DNA of 64,000 nt from Alphaproteobacteria bacterium (GCA_021774445.1 JAJFJA010000054.1:1-64000); one strand, 5' to 3'. Counted from the stretch's first letter, positions 37,667 to 46,935 are shown. Notes: generated from the letters alone by a model not told the origin. Program-made: numbers and translations.

Positions 37667-38662
37667 TTATTTCAGATAGAGAGTGCCATCTGGAATGAAG
37701 GCGCTGAAAGCATAGGCGAAGCTCACGTCATACGGCACATCGACCGGACCCGCGTCCGTGCGCCGTTGCACAACCACGTTGCCGACATCGCGGCCGTTTC
37801 GGATCAGGCTTGTGTCATGGGTGGAGTTTTGCCCGGCCACCCAGGTCAGGATCAAATCGCCGCGCTCGACGCGCTCTTGCGCGCGCACGAGATCGAGAGT
37901 CCATGCCTCATCGCCCACGACGATCAGCCTTTCCAGCGGTGACACCCCCTCCGGCACCGGGAATGGATACCGCTCGCGCGCCAGCGCCGGCGGCATGTCG
38001 TCGACGCCCGTGCCGCCGGTGGTGCCGTAGGGCCGCATGTTCTCGTTCGGCGGGATGAGGACCTTTCCATTCGGGGCCCGCTCCTGAAACCGGCCCAGCG
38101 ACTCCAGCCGGGCCGGCATGGCGCGCAGTTGCTGACCGGTGCGTTCGCCGACGATGGCTTCGCCGAGAAACTGTTGCCACCAGCTCTCCGATTGCCGGTC
38201 ATAGATGACCATATCGTAGTGGCGTAGCCGGCCCGTGTTGTCGAAGGTCAGCGTCTCGCCCCCTAGTCGGCGATCATAGACGACGCCGGAATTGCACAAC
38301 GGGCAGTAGGTAACCAGGACGGGCACGCCGCCGACCACGTCGTTGACCAACTCATGAAACAACATGATGCGCAACGGGTAGGCCCGCGCATCGCCATCGA
38401 TGATCAGGCTGAGCACGGGCTCTAACGGGCCGACGTCGACGATGTCGTCGACCGCCACGAACTTCGGCTCGTCGATCGTCGGGAAACTGCCCCGGCGTGG
38501 GTTGCCGGTGAAGATCTCGCTCAGGTTGATGGAACGGACGGCGAAATCCGTCAGTGGGAATTCCCGCTGAAAATCGAATATGGTCTGTGCCGCCGTCGGT
38601 AGTGGCACCAGTAGTGCGCCGATGCAGGACAGCGCATACGCCCATCGTCGTATCGAAGCCAT
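37667..38662 (-). CDS. DUF3179 family exported protein
   Basis: A 331-residue protein with a cleavable signal peptide (RRWAYALSCIGALLVPLPTA, then AQ). The DUF3179 core is recognisable: AYPLRIMLFHELVNDVVGG, VLVTYCPLCNSGVVYDRRL, LRHYDMVIYDRQSESWWQQF and GEAIVGERTGQQLR. The two Cys in TYCPLCN are conserved in the family and could bind metal. It should be periplasmic. No biochemical function is established. It is divergent from dapB and lies upstream of the sulfotransferase gene on the same strand, separated by about 230 bp. Confidence 0.9.
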   Translation of the reverse strand: MASIRRWAYALSCIGALLVPLPTAAQTIFDFQREFPLTDFAVRSINLSEIFTGNPRRGSFPTIDEPKFVAVDDIVDVGPLEPVLSLIIDGDARAYPLRIMLFHELVNDVVGGVPVLVTYCPLCNSGVVYDRRLGGETLTFDNTGRLRHYDMVIYDRQSESWWQQFLGEAIVGERTGQQLRAMPARLESLGRFQERAPNGKVLIPPNENMRPYGTTGGTGVDDMPPALARERYPFPVPEGVSPLERLIVVGDEAWTLDLVRAQERVERGDLILTWVAGQNSTHDTSLIRNGRDVGNVVVQRRTDAGPVDVPYDVSFAYAFSAFIPDGTLYLK

Positions 38663-38780
38663 CTCTCGACTCTATGCCGACGCGCGGTGTTTTGAGTTCA
38701 CAATGGCGTTTTCTGTAAGCGGCTGCCGTGCTTAGATCCCCCGGGGAGCGAGGCGGCGCGGCAACCAGCTTGGGGACGTC

Positions 38781-39593
38781 ATGAGTGAATTGCGTATCGG
38801 GGTAATCGGCGCCGCCGGCCGCATGGGCCGCATGGTGTCGCGGGTGGTCATCGAGCATGACGCCTGCGTCTTGGCCGCGGCACTCGAACATACCGACTCA
38901 CCCCATGTCGGTCACGATGTCGGCAACCTCGCCGGCGGCAATGCTGCCGCCGTCTGGGTCACCGACGACCCGGACGCCTTTTACGGTGCCTGTGACGCCG
39001 TCGTCGATTTCACCCGGCCGGCTTCGACGGTGCAGCACGCCGCCCATGCCGCCGCCGCCGGCCGCATCTTCGTCTCCGGCACCACCGGCCTCGACGCCGG
39101 CCAGCAAGACAGCCTACGTCAGGCCGCCGAGAAGATCCCCGTGGTTTGGGCGCCCAACATGTCTGCCGGCGTCAATCTCCTCTTCGCGGTCACCCAGCGG
39201 GTCGCCGCCGCCCTCGGCGAGGACTACGACATCGAGATCGTCGAGATGCATCATCGCGACAAGGTCGATGCACCCTCCGGCACCGCGCTCGGCCTCGGCC
39301 GCGCCGCCGCTGCCGGTCGCGGCGTCGCCCTTGAGGACGCGCAAATCTTGAGCCGCGAAGGCCACACCGGCGCTCGCGAACGCGGCCGCATCGGTTTCGC
39401 CGCCTTGCGCGGTGGCGACGTTATCGGCGACCACAGTGTCATCTTCGCCGGCGATGGCGAGCGCGTCGAACTGACCCATCGTGCTTCCCGCCGCGACAAC
39501 TACGCCCAGGGCGCGGTCCGCGCCGCCCTCTGGGCCCATGGCCGCGACCCGGGATTTTATGGCATGGCGGACGTGCTCGGCCTGACCGAATAG
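38781..39593 (+). CDS. dapB: 4-hydroxy-tetrahydrodipicolinate reductase
   Basis: A 270-residue NAD(P)H-dependent reductase of the lysine and diaminopimelate pathway. The nucleotide loop is IGVIGAAGRMGRMVSRVV; FVSGTTGLDAGQ and APNMSAGVNLLFAVTQRVAA follow; the catalytic His/Lys motif is EMHHRDKVDAPSGTALGLG. The C-terminal AHGRDPGFYGMADVLGL is standard. Full length with normal motifs. Confidence 0.98.
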   Translation: MSELRIGVIGAAGRMGRMVSRVVIEHDACVLAAALEHTDSPHVGHDVGNLAGGNAAAVWVTDDPDAFYGACDAVVDFTRPASTVQHAAHAAAAGRIFVSGTTGLDAGQQDSLRQAAEKIPVVWAPNMSAGVNLLFAVTQRVAAALGEDYDIEIVEMHHRDKVDAPSGTALGLGRAAAAGRGVALEDAQILSREGHTGARERGRIGFAALRGGDVIGDHSVIFAGDGERVELTHRASRRDNYAQGAVRAALWAHGRDPGFYGMADVLGLTE

Positions 39594-39682
39594 GCTGGTC
39601 CCGTTCGTAGCCATCCTTGGCCAAGAGAGCAGCAAATGCGCCAAGTGTGGCGGACAACTGCCGCCCCCTGGTTGGTCAAAAA

Positions 39683-40186
39683 CTAGCCCGCCTGCGGCCC
39701 CAACCGCCCTAACGCCGAGCGCAGCGCTTCGGCAAAGCCGGCTTTCTCCTGCGGCGATAGAAAGTGGCCGATCGTCATCGACCGGCCGTGGCTGCGGATC
39801 ACCAGGCTGTTGCTGCCGTCGGGATAGCGCTGCAGATCCACCCGCAGCCAATGGGGCGGTCGGAATTGGAAGCGCTTCTTGCGGCCGGACGGCTTGGCTT
39901 GTTCGATACTCAGTTCGGCGGTGGTCAACCGCACGGCTTCATAGGCGCGCGCATCCCGGTAGTTGGTGCGAAACGCCAAATAGACCAGCAACACCTCACA
40001 GCCGAAGAAGGGCAGCACCGGCCACAGGCCCAACACGGCGAACCACAGGCTGGCGAGTGCTGCGACGGCGGCCACCGCCGCCATCAACCAGGTAAAACCG
40101 CGCCGGCTGAGGCTGCGATAGGGCGTGATCACCACATCGAACAGCGCTTGTTCGGCGGCCCCTTCGTCCCGCGACGGATCGGTCAT
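39683..40186 (-). CDS. DUF2244 membrane protein
   Basis: About 167 residues from the ATG at 40186, which has GAGGA upstream; a slightly longer start exists at 40201. Two hydrophobic segments (residues about 33-70) form a hairpin, flanked by PYRSLSRRGFTWLM and FRTNYRDARAYE. The C-terminal part (FQFRPPHWLRVDL, SHGRSMTIGHFLSPQEK) is the soluble domain of DUF2244, found widely in alphaproteobacteria, often near nth or cytochrome oxidase genes. Function unknown. Divergent from nth. Confidence 0.88.
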   Translation of the reverse strand: MTDPSRDEGAAEQALFDVVITPYRSLSRRGFTWLMAAVAAVAALASLWFAVLGLWPVLPFFGCEVLLVYLAFRTNYRDARAYEAVRLTTAELSIEQAKPSGRKKRFQFRPPHWLRVDLQRYPDGSNSLVIRSHGRSMTIGHFLSPQEKAGFAEALRSALGRLGPQAG

Positions 40187-40301
40187 GGCACTCGTCCTCA
40201 TTGCCGGTAAACCATGTTACTGGGCCGAGATGGGCGCCGCAAAGTCTGCGCCGTTCACAAGGCTGGCACCGGTGACAATGCGCCGCTAGTCTGCCCCGAT
40301 C

Positions 40302-40937
40302 ATGCGCAAAGCCGATATCGCCGAATTTTTCGCTCGCCTGCAGGCTCAGAATCCGGAACCCACGACCGAGTTGGTATCCATCAACAATTTCACTTTGCTG
40401 GTCGCGGTCGTGTTGTCGGCCCAGGCCACCGATGTCGGCGTCAACAAGGCGACCGGGCCGCTCTTTGCGGTCGCCGACACCCCGGCCAAGATGGTGGCGC
40501 TGGGGGAAGACAAACTCCGCGACTACATCCGCACCATCGGCCTCTATCGCAATAAGGCCAAGAACGTCATCAAGCTCAGCGCCGCTTTGCTCGCCGACCA
40601 TGGCGGTCAGGTGCCGGCCGACCGCGCCGCCCTGGAGGCCCTACCCGGTGTTGGCCGCAAGACCGCCAATGTGGTCCTGAACACCGCCTTCGGCGAATCG
40701 ACCATTGCCGTCGACACCCACTTGTTTCGCCTCGCCAACCGCACTGGGCTGGCGCCCGGCAAGACCCCGTTGGCGGTGGAGCAGGGGTTACTGCGCCGGG
40801 TCCCGCCGGACTACCTGCGCCACGCCCATCACTGGCTGATCCTGCACGGTCGTTATATCTGCAAGGCGCGCAAGCCCGATTGTCCAAACTGCGTCGTCCG
40901 CGATCTCTGTGATTTCAAGGGTAAGACGGTGGCCTGA
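40302..40937 (+). CDS. nth: Endonuclease III
   Basis: A 211-residue DNA glycosylase/AP lyase of base excision repair that removes oxidised pyrimidines. The helix-hairpin-helix LEALPGVGRKTANVVLNTAF carries the catalytic Lys120, and VDTHLFRLANRTGL the catalytic Asp138. The 4Fe-4S cluster ligands are Cys187, 194, 197 and 203 (CKARKPDCPNCVVRDLC). Complete and of normal length. Confidence 0.98.
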   Translation: MRKADIAEFFARLQAQNPEPTTELVSINNFTLLVAVVLSAQATDVGVNKATGPLFAVADTPAKMVALGEDKLRDYIRTIGLYRNKAKNVIKLSAALLADHGGQVPADRAALEALPGVGRKTANVVLNTAFGESTIAVDTHLFRLANRTGLAPGKTPLAVEQGLLRRVPPDYLRHAHHWLILHGRYICKARKPDCPNCVVRDLCDFKGKTVA

Positions 40938-41065
40938 GGGTAACCGGCCGTTTTTCGCGATCGGCCTGCCCGTGGCGGGGTAGGCCCCTGGCCGTAACGG
41001 CTGGCTACGCGCGCGATGACGACGGTTGCTGGAAAACGGTACGGCCGCGTGGCCGCGCGCGATGG

Positions 41066-41539
41066 CTAAGCGGCGTTACCGCTGCGCAGCAATTGTGCGA
41101 AACATCCACGCTGGGCGTTTTCGCTCAGGCCGCTGGCATCGTGCCGCAGGGGCCGCACGTCGTAGTGCACGACCCGTTGGTCGGTGCCGGCCCCGTCGTC
41201 GTAAAGGAATAGATCGACCACGCAGCGGTCGCGTCGGTACTGCCAGACCTCAGCCGTCATATCCCGTCGCACGAATTCCGGCCGTCCCAACAAAGATCTC
41301 AGCTCCCGGGGCAGCATTCCGACGACTTGGGTCGGGTCGCTGTTGACGACCATCTGCGGCACGACTTGGCGCTGCGGCAGGCGCTCGGCACCGAGCACGC
41401 CGACATTTGGCGCTTCTACCGGTGCTACGGCGGTGGTTGTCGCGGCCGGAGTCGGGGTCTGGGTCGTTTGACAGGCCGCCAGTAACAGCCCGGCGATCAG
41501 GACGAAGAGTGAATTTCGTTTCGCCATCGAAACACTCAT
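41066..41539 (-). CDS. Small lipoprotein, hypothetical
   Basis: From the ATG at 41539 the product is 157 residues; an alternative ATG is at 41527. The signal SLFVLIAGLLLAAC has a clear lipobox (LLAAC). A Thr/Pro/Ala-rich linker (TTQTPTPAATTTAVAPVEAP) follows, then a compact domain with ELRSLLGRPEFVRRDMTAEV, WQYRRDRCVVDLFLY and two more Cys. I do not recognise the domain with certainty; the LLGRP segment recalls BamE/SmpA-like lipoproteins. The open frame upstream to 41926 is rejected because it skips the signal. The start overlaps the stop of the small membrane protein gene by ATGA. Confidence 0.75.
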   Translation of the reverse strand: MSVSMAKRNSLFVLIAGLLLAACQTTQTPTPAATTTAVAPVEAPNVGVLGAERLPQRQVVPQMVVNSDPTQVVGMLPRELRSLLGRPEFVRRDMTAEVWQYRRDRCVVDLFLYDDGAGTDQRVVHYDVRPLRHDASGLSENAQRGCFAQLLRSGNAA

Positions 41540-41679
41540 AACCACATGAAGAACACCACCATGGCGGCGGTAATGGCGACGGCGGCACCGATGGCGACCG
41601 CCGACGGGGCCGTGGCGACCTCGCGATCTCCCTGACGTGCCGGGGCGGGACCGAGGGTGGCTGCTGCTTTCTGCGACAT
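41536..41679 (-). CDS. 47-residue single-span membrane protein
   Basis: A short gene starting at the ATG at 41679. Its product begins MSQKAAATLGPAPARQGDRE, then has one hydrophobic span, AVAIGAAVAITAAMVVFFMW. The stop overlaps the lipoprotein start as ATGA, the classic sign of translational coupling, which argues that it is real despite its size. The N-terminus is polar and should face the cytoplasm. No family recognised; small subunits of respiratory or transport complexes look like this, but that is only an analogy. A 12-bp palindrome lies 40 nt upstream. Confidence 0.6.
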   Translation of the reverse strand: MSQKAAATLGPAPARQGDREVATAPSAVAIGAAVAITAAMVVFFMWL

Positions 41680-41719
41680 CTTTACTCATCTTGCTGCCCC
41701 GGCGGCGCGAAATCGGCCA

Positions 41720-41731
41720 AATCGGCCGATT
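41720..41731. promoter_or_regulatory. 12-bp perfect palindrome upstream of the small membrane protein gene
   Basis: AATCGGCCGATT is self-complementary and is preceded by a further half copy, AATCGGCC at 41711-41718. It lies 40 nt before the start of the 47-residue protein gene in the gap after the CysZ-like gene. A candidate operator on position only. Confidence 0.3.
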
Positions 41732-41810
41732 CCTGCCGGCTCGGTGGATACATTCCTGCCAACAGTCCAAATATGCCGGCGTTGCTGTTAATAAAGCGTT
41801 GAGCACAGCG

Positions 41811-42494
41811 TTAACCCTGTCGGCCCCGTTTCGGCAGCGCCTCGAAGATATGCAGCATGGCGGCGGCGGCGATAATCGGCAGCACCAGGTTGAGCAGCGG
41901 TATCGTGGATAGGAAAGCGAAACCAACGCCGGCGATCAGCACCCGTACCCGATAACGCTGCCGCGCCGCCCGCATTTCACCGGGGGTCAAGCGGCGCAGC
42001 GCCACCATCTCGAAGAACTCCCGTCCCAGCAGATAGCCGTTGAGACCATAGAACAGCACCACATTGATCACCGGGACCAGATACAGCGGCAGCGCCAGCA
42101 GGTTCAGCACGATCAGCACCGCCATGAAGCGCAGCGTGATCACGATCACCTCGAAGATCGACTGCGGCCGCGGCGGCGGCAGCTGCGGATAGTGCTCTGC
42201 TTCCACCGCCGCACAGACCCGCTCCAGCAACAGCCCCGCGACCATCCCGACGACCGCCGGAAACAGCACGATGATCAGCACCAGGGTGACCAGGCCGCCG
42301 AGCAGATCGAGCACCGGCTCCACCCAGGCGATGGTCGCGAAGCTGGTGTTCAGCAACAGCCAAGCGACCACGCTCGCGAGCACCAGGCTGATCACCACGC
42401 TGCCGAGAATACTCAGCACCACGGTGCCGCGCACGCCGCGCTCCGGCAGTTGGGAAAAAGCTTTCAGGTAGGCGCCGATCATCGCGACAGTCAT
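41811..42494 (-). CDS. EI24/CysZ-like membrane protein
   Basis: A 227-residue protein with four to six hydrophobic segments (TVVLSILGSVVISLVLASVV, LVTLVLIIVLFPAVVGMVAG, FMAVLIVLNLLALPLYLVPV, VRVLIAGVGFAFLSTIPLLN) and the family motif NGYLLGREFFEMVALRRL. EI24-domain proteins include the sulfate permease CysZ. A role in sulfate uptake would fit the cysD-cysNC genes about 6 kb away, but they are not in one operon and many alphaproteobacterial members are uncharacterised. Divergent from the PfkB kinase gene. Confidence 0.8.
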   Translation of the reverse strand: MTVAMIGAYLKAFSQLPERGVRGTVVLSILGSVVISLVLASVVAWLLLNTSFATIAWVEPVLDLLGGLVTLVLIIVLFPAVVGMVAGLLLERVCAAVEAEHYPQLPPPRPQSIFEVIVITLRFMAVLIVLNLLALPLYLVPVINVVLFYGLNGYLLGREFFEMVALRRLTPGEMRAARQRYRVRVLIAGVGFAFLSTIPLLNLVLPIIAAAAMLHIFEALPKRGRQG

Positions 42495-42638
42495 AGCCGC
42501 CGGCAGGGGTCACGCCAACAGCAAAGCCGCGCACGCCGCGCACTTGCTCATGATCCGGCGACGGTTATACTCGGCGCCGCGCGCGCTTGGTGCGCCACGA
42601 CAATCGCGCTTTCGCGCGCCGCGACCTTAGGAGCCCCC

Positions 42639-43670
42639 ATGTCCAACGCCGATCTCGACGTTGTCTGCATTGGCAACGCCATCGTCGACATCCTGTCTCA
42701 TGCCGAGGACGCCGATATTGGCCGGCTCGACCTGACCCGCGGCGCCATGACCCTGATCGACGCCGACCGCGCGCAGGACCTCTACCAGCAGATGGGCCCG
42801 GCCGTTGAGGCCTCCGGCGGTTCGGCCGCCAACACCGCCGCCGGCATCGCCTCCCTCGGCGGCGCGGTGGCGTATGTCGGCAAGGTGCGCAACGATCAGT
42901 TTGGCGGCGTCTTCACCCACGACATTCGCGCCAGCGGTGTCGAGTTCACCTCCACCCCGGCCACCGAGGGTCCGCCGACGGCCCGCTGCCTTATCTTCAT
43001 TACGCCGGACGCCCAGCGCACCATGAACACCTATCTCGGCGCGTGTGTGAACCTCATGCCCGAGGACATCGATTCGACCCAGATCGGCCGCGCCAAGGTG
43101 ACCTATATGGAGGGGTATCTGTGGGATCGTGACGAGGCCAAGCAGGCCTACCTCAAGGCCGCGGCGGTGGCCCATGATTACAACCGCCAGGTCTCCATCA
43201 CCTTGTCGGATTCATTCTGCGTCGAACGCCATCGCGACTCGTTTCACGAGTTGATCAAGGGCCATGTCGACATTCTGTTCGCCAACGAAGCTGAGATTAC
43301 CGCCCTCTATCAGGTCGATAGTTTCGACGCTGCGCTACAGCGCGTGCGCGCCGAATGCCAGATAGCCGCCTTGACTCGCAGTGAGCATGGCTCCGTGGTC
43401 GTCGCCGGCGACGAAGTCCATGTCGTCGATGCCGTCCCGGTCGCCCATGTCGCCGACAGCACCGGCGCCGGCGACCAATATGCCGCCGGCTTCCTTTATG
43501 GCCTGACCCATGGCCATGGCCTGGCCGAATGCGGCCACCTCGGCAGCATTGCCGCCGCCGAGGTCATCGGCCATGTCGGCCCGCGGCCCGAGGTCACCCT
43601 GTCCGATCTGGTGGCCAAGCAGCGACTGACTCACTCCTCGGCCCAGAAGGTCTCCAGCACCGCGCCATAG
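42639..43670 (+). CDS. PfkB-family carbohydrate/adenosine kinase
   Basis: From the ATG at 42639 (TTAGGAG upstream) the product is 343 residues. The ribokinase fold is shown by LDVVCIGNAIVDILSHAEDA, GGSAANTAAGIASLGGAVAY, and the C-terminal signature VADSTGAGDQYAAGFLYGL with the catalytic Asp in GAGD. The pattern resembles alphaproteobacterial adenosine kinase-like proteins. The substrate (adenosine or a sugar) is not certain. Its end overlaps the convergent binding-protein gene by 40 nt. Confidence 0.9.
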   Translation: MSNADLDVVCIGNAIVDILSHAEDADIGRLDLTRGAMTLIDADRAQDLYQQMGPAVEASGGSAANTAAGIASLGGAVAYVGKVRNDQFGGVFTHDIRASGVEFTSTPATEGPPTARCLIFITPDAQRTMNTYLGACVNLMPEDIDSTQIGRAKVTYMEGYLWDRDEAKQAYLKAAAVAHDYNRQVSITLSDSFCVERHRDSFHELIKGHVDILFANEAEITALYQVDSFDAALQRVRAECQIAALTRSEHGSVVVAGDEVHVVDAVPVAHVADSTGAGDQYAAGFLYGLTHGHGLAECGHLGSIAAAEVIGHVGPRPEVTLSDLVAKQRLTHSSAQKVSSTAP

Positions 43671-45439
43671 ATCGGCGCTTCCGCCGGCCGCGCAATCTTG
43701 TTCCAGCGCGCGATCCGGAAGCCCGGATCGTGATACAGCGGCACCACGTAATTTCCCCACATGAGGATGCGGTCCAGCGCCCGCGCCGCCGTCACCAGCT
43801 CCTCCCGCGTTTTTGCCGCGACCAGCGTGTCGATCATCGCGTCCAGTGCCGGGTTTGTAATACCGGCATAGTTGCGCGACCCCGGCGCTGTCGCCGAAGC
43901 GCTGCTCCAATAATTGTACTGCTCGTCCCCCGGGGACAGCGTGACGCCCCGGCGGGCGACGATCATGTCGTAATCGAAGTCCTCCAGCAGACCGGCATAT
44001 TGCGCACTGTCGACGACACGGACGCTCGCGTCGATACCGAGCCGCTTCAACGATCGTTGGTAAGCAAGGGCGAGTTTTTCGTTTGCCGTGTCGCTAAGCA
44101 TGATCTCGAAGGTGAACGGCTCGCCGGCGCCGTTCACGCGCCTGCCTTTCTCAACCGACCAGCCCGCCTCTTCGAGCAATTTTGAAGCTTCGCGAAGGGG
44201 CCGCCGGTCGTTGCCGCTACCGTCGGTGACCGGGGGCGCATAGGGTTCTCCGAAGACCTCTGCCGGCAATTGGTCACGCCACGGCTCCAGCAAGGCGAGT
44301 TCGGCGCCGGCTGGCGCCCCGCGCGGTTTCATCTCGGAGTTGTCGAACAGGCTGGTGGTGCGCACATACCCGCCGTGCAGCAGATTTGTATTGGTCCATT
44401 CGAAATCGAACGCTTGGGTGAGCGCCTGGCGCACACGGCGGTCTGCGAACAGCGGCCGCCGGTTGTTGAGAACCAGCGCCCGCAGCCCGGACGGCGCCCC
44501 ATGGGTCACGATCTCCATCGTGACGTTGCCCTGCTGGCGCGCCGGAAAATCATACTGTTGCGCCCAACGCGACGCGCTGCCCTCGAACCGGTAGTCATAG
44601 TCGCCGGCCTTGAAGGCTTCCAGGGCGACGCCCTGATCCCTGAAGTAGGTGTATTTGATCTCGTCGAAATTATGGTGGCCGACATTGACCGGAATATCGC
44701 CGCCCCAATAGTTCGGGTCGCGGCGATAGCTGATACTGCGCCCGGCGTCGAACTTGTCGATCAGATAGGGGCCGCTGCTCACCGGCGGCTCCAATGTCGT
44801 TTCGGTGAAATCGCGACCTTCCCAATAGGCCTTGGATAGGATCGGCATGAAGCCGCCGATGATCAGCGGCAGCTCCCGGTCGGTAGCGTCTTTGAAGATG
44901 AACTTCACCCGGTTCGGTCCGGTTTGTTCGGCACGCGCCACTTTCTGATAGGTCGAGCGCGAGCGCGGCCGAGCTTCGGTGCTCATTTTTTCCCAGGAGA
45001 AGATCACGTCGTCGACGGTGATCGGGCTGCCGTCGGAGAAATGCGCTTGCTCGCGCAGGGTAAACTCGACCCAGGATCGGTCGTCCGGTGTTTCTACGGT
45101 TTCCGCGATCAGCCCGTACATCGCGAACGGCTCGTCCCACACCCGCTGCAACAGGGTCTCGTAGATCATGTTGACCCCGGCGGCCGCGCGCCCCTTCAGC
45201 ACGAAACGATTGAAGCTGTCATAACTCCCCACCGCCGCCAGCCGCAGCGTCCCGCCTTTCGGCGCGTCCGGATTGGCATAGTCGAGATGCGTGAAGTCGG
45301 CGGCGTATTTCGGTGCTCCATGCATGGCGATGCCATGCGCTGGTTCCGCCCGCGCCGGCATCGCCGCGGCGGCGCCGACGACACCGATGATGGTAATCGT
45401 GCGTAGGAAACGGCCCGGTCTGGTCATCTGTCCATCCAT
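43631..45439 (-). CDS. Family 5 extracellular solute-binding protein (YejA-like)
   Basis: About 602 residues from the ATG at 45439; the ATG at 45427 (MTRPGRFLRT) is equally good. A signal peptide (TITIIGVVGAAAAMPARA) precedes the mature domain. SBP_bac_5 landmarks include LDYANPDAPKGGTLRLAAVG, SPITVDDVIFSWEKM, PVSSGPYLIDKFDAGRSISY and RQALTQAFDFEWTN. The YejA branch binds oligopeptides for an ABC importer. No permease or ATPase gene is adjacent, so it acts with components encoded elsewhere. Divergent from ald. Confidence 0.9.
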   Translation of the reverse strand: MDGQMTRPGRFLRTITIIGVVGAAAAMPARAEPAHGIAMHGAPKYAADFTHLDYANPDAPKGGTLRLAAVGSYDSFNRFVLKGRAAAGVNMIYETLLQRVWDEPFAMYGLIAETVETPDDRSWVEFTLREQAHFSDGSPITVDDVIFSWEKMSTEARPRSRSTYQKVARAEQTGPNRVKFIFKDATDRELPLIIGGFMPILSKAYWEGRDFTETTLEPPVSSGPYLIDKFDAGRSISYRRDPNYWGGDIPVNVGHHNFDEIKYTYFRDQGVALEAFKAGDYDYRFEGSASRWAQQYDFPARQQGNVTMEIVTHGAPSGLRALVLNNRRPLFADRRVRQALTQAFDFEWTNTNLLHGGYVRTTSLFDNSEMKPRGAPAGAELALLEPWRDQLPAEVFGEPYAPPVTDGSGNDRRPLREASKLLEEAGWSVEKGRRVNGAGEPFTFEIMLSDTANEKLALAYQRSLKRLGIDASVRVVDSAQYAGLLEDFDYDMIVARRGVTLSPGDEQYNYWSSASATAPGSRNYAGITNPALDAMIDTLVAAKTREELVTAARALDRILMWGNYVVPLYHDPGFRIARWNKIARPAEAPIYGAVLETFWAEE

Positions 45440-45531
45440 AGTTGCACTGATCGCGGCATCGCGACCACGAATTTGCACGTTGCGACGCCGGGTGAGCTCA
45501 GCCATCGTGCCAGTATTTCGCAGAACGAATC

Positions 45532-46659
45532 GTGAGCACGCAAATGCTGATCGGGGTTCCCAAAGAGATCAAGACCCATGAGTACCGAGTCGGCCTAATT
45601 CCGTCGTCCACCCGCGAATTGACCCATCATGGTCATCAAATTGTGGTCGAAAGTGGGGCGGGTACCGGTATCGGAATGAGTGACGAAGACTATAAGCGCA
45701 CCGGCGCCGAGATCGTCGCCACCGCGGCGGAGGTCTTCGCCCGCGCCGATATGGTCGTCAAGGTCAAGGAACCCCAGGCGCCGGAGGTCGACCATTTACG
45801 CGCCGGGCAGTTGCTGTTCACCTATCTCCATCTCGCCGCCGAACCGGAGCTCGCCGCCGGCCTGCTGCAATCCGGCTGCGTCGCCATCGCCTACGAGACC
45901 GTGACCGGCCCCCGCGGCGGCTTGCCGCTGCTCGCCCCGATGAGCGAGGTCGCCGGCCGCATGTCCATCCAGGTCGGCGCCCACTGTCTGGAGAAGGAAC
46001 AGCAGGGCAGGGGCATCCTGCTCGGCGGTGTCGCCGGTGTGCCGGCCGCCAACGTCGTTATCCTCGGCGGCGGTGTCGCCGGCACCAATGCCGCGCGCAT
46101 GGCCATGGGCATGGAGGCGAAAGTCACCGTGCTGGACAAATCGCTGGGTCGCCTGATGGAGCTGGATACCCAGTTCGGCCCCACCCTGAACACCATCTTC
46201 AGCACAGTCGACGCGGTGGAGGAATATGTTCTCGACGCCGACCTCGTCGTCGGCTCGGTGCTCATCCCCGGCGCCGCGGCACCGAAACTGGTGAGCCGCG
46301 ACATGGTGCGCCAAATGAAGCGCGGGGCGGTGATGGTCGATATCAGCATCGATCAGGGCGGCTGCTTCGAGACCAGCCGGCCCACCACCCATGCCGATCC
46401 CACCTATGTCGTTGACGAGGTTGTCCATTATTGCGTCACCAACATGCCCGGCGCCGTCTCCCGCACCTCGGCCCACGCCCTCAACAACGCCACTTTGCCG
46501 TTCGTTCTGGCCCTCGCCGACAAGGGTCACGTCGCCGCCTTGCGTGACGATCCGCATCTGCTCAACGGCCTCAATATCAGCGCCGGCAAGGTCACCCACG
46601 CCGCCGTCGCCGCCGACCTCGGACACCCCCACGTCCCGGCCGAGGAGGCGCTGGTGTGA
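45532..46659 (+). CDS. ald: Alanine dehydrogenase
   Basis: A 375-residue NAD-dependent enzyme interconverting L-alanine and pyruvate plus ammonium. The start is GTG (MSTQMLIGVPKEIKTHEYRV). The active-site Lys is in VVKVKEPQAPE, the His in LFTYLHLAAE. The NAD-binding loop is VVILGGGVAGTNAARMAMGM, and ISIDQGGCFETSRPTTHADP is characteristic. Complete. The stop overlaps the GTG of the decayed brnT (GTGA). Confidence 0.97.
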   Translation: MSTQMLIGVPKEIKTHEYRVGLIPSSTRELTHHGHQIVVESGAGTGIGMSDEDYKRTGAEIVATAAEVFARADMVVKVKEPQAPEVDHLRAGQLLFTYLHLAAEPELAAGLLQSGCVAIAYETVTGPRGGLPLLAPMSEVAGRMSIQVGAHCLEKEQQGRGILLGGVAGVPAANVVILGGGVAGTNAARMAMGMEAKVTVLDKSLGRLMELDTQFGPTLNTIFSTVDAVEEYVLDADLVVGSVLIPGAAAPKLVSRDMVRQMKRGAVMVDISIDQGGCFETSRPTTHADPTYVVDEVVHYCVTNMPGAVSRTSAHALNNATLPFVLALADKGHVAALRDDPHLLNGLNISAGKVTHAAVAADLGHPHVPAEEALV

Positions 46660-46935
46660 GCGAGTATTGACGATGGGACGAAGAGAAGCGTCTGCGCAAT
46701 ATTGAGGAACGCGGTGTCGACTTCCGGCTGGCCGCACGTATTTTCGACGGTACCGTGATCGAGGCCGAAGACACTCGAGAAGATTATGGTGAAACCCGCT
46801 TACGCGCCCTAGGCGAAGTAGAGGGCGAATTTCCTGGTGGCTTACACGTGGCGCGGAGCCGATCGCCGGATCATCTCGGCTTGGAAAGTGGATAGCGATG
46901 GCAAGGAAAGATATCAGGCGATACTCGCCAACTGA
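46656..46935 (+). pseudogene. brnT: BrnT-type toxin gene, decayed
   Basis: Starting at a GTG that overlaps the ald stop, the frame reads MSEY, meets a TGA at 46668-46670, then gives the BrnT body: RWDEEKRLRNIEERGVDFRL, AARIFDG and EDTREDYGETRLRALGEVEG. After GEF the family sequence continues only in the +1 frame (LVVAYTWRGADRRIISAWKV, ending at 46935), so one extra base lies at about 46830-46834. BrnT is a RelE-fold ribonuclease toxin. With an early stop and a frameshift, no active toxin can be made without recoding. The intact BrnA antitoxin gene overlaps its 3' end. Confidence 0.85.

Noticed and set aside
41540..41926. N-terminal extension of the lipoprotein frame ending at 41066
   Set aside because: The lipobox requires the start near 41539 or 41527, and the upstream part overlaps the 47-residue gene and the CysZ-like gene in other frames.
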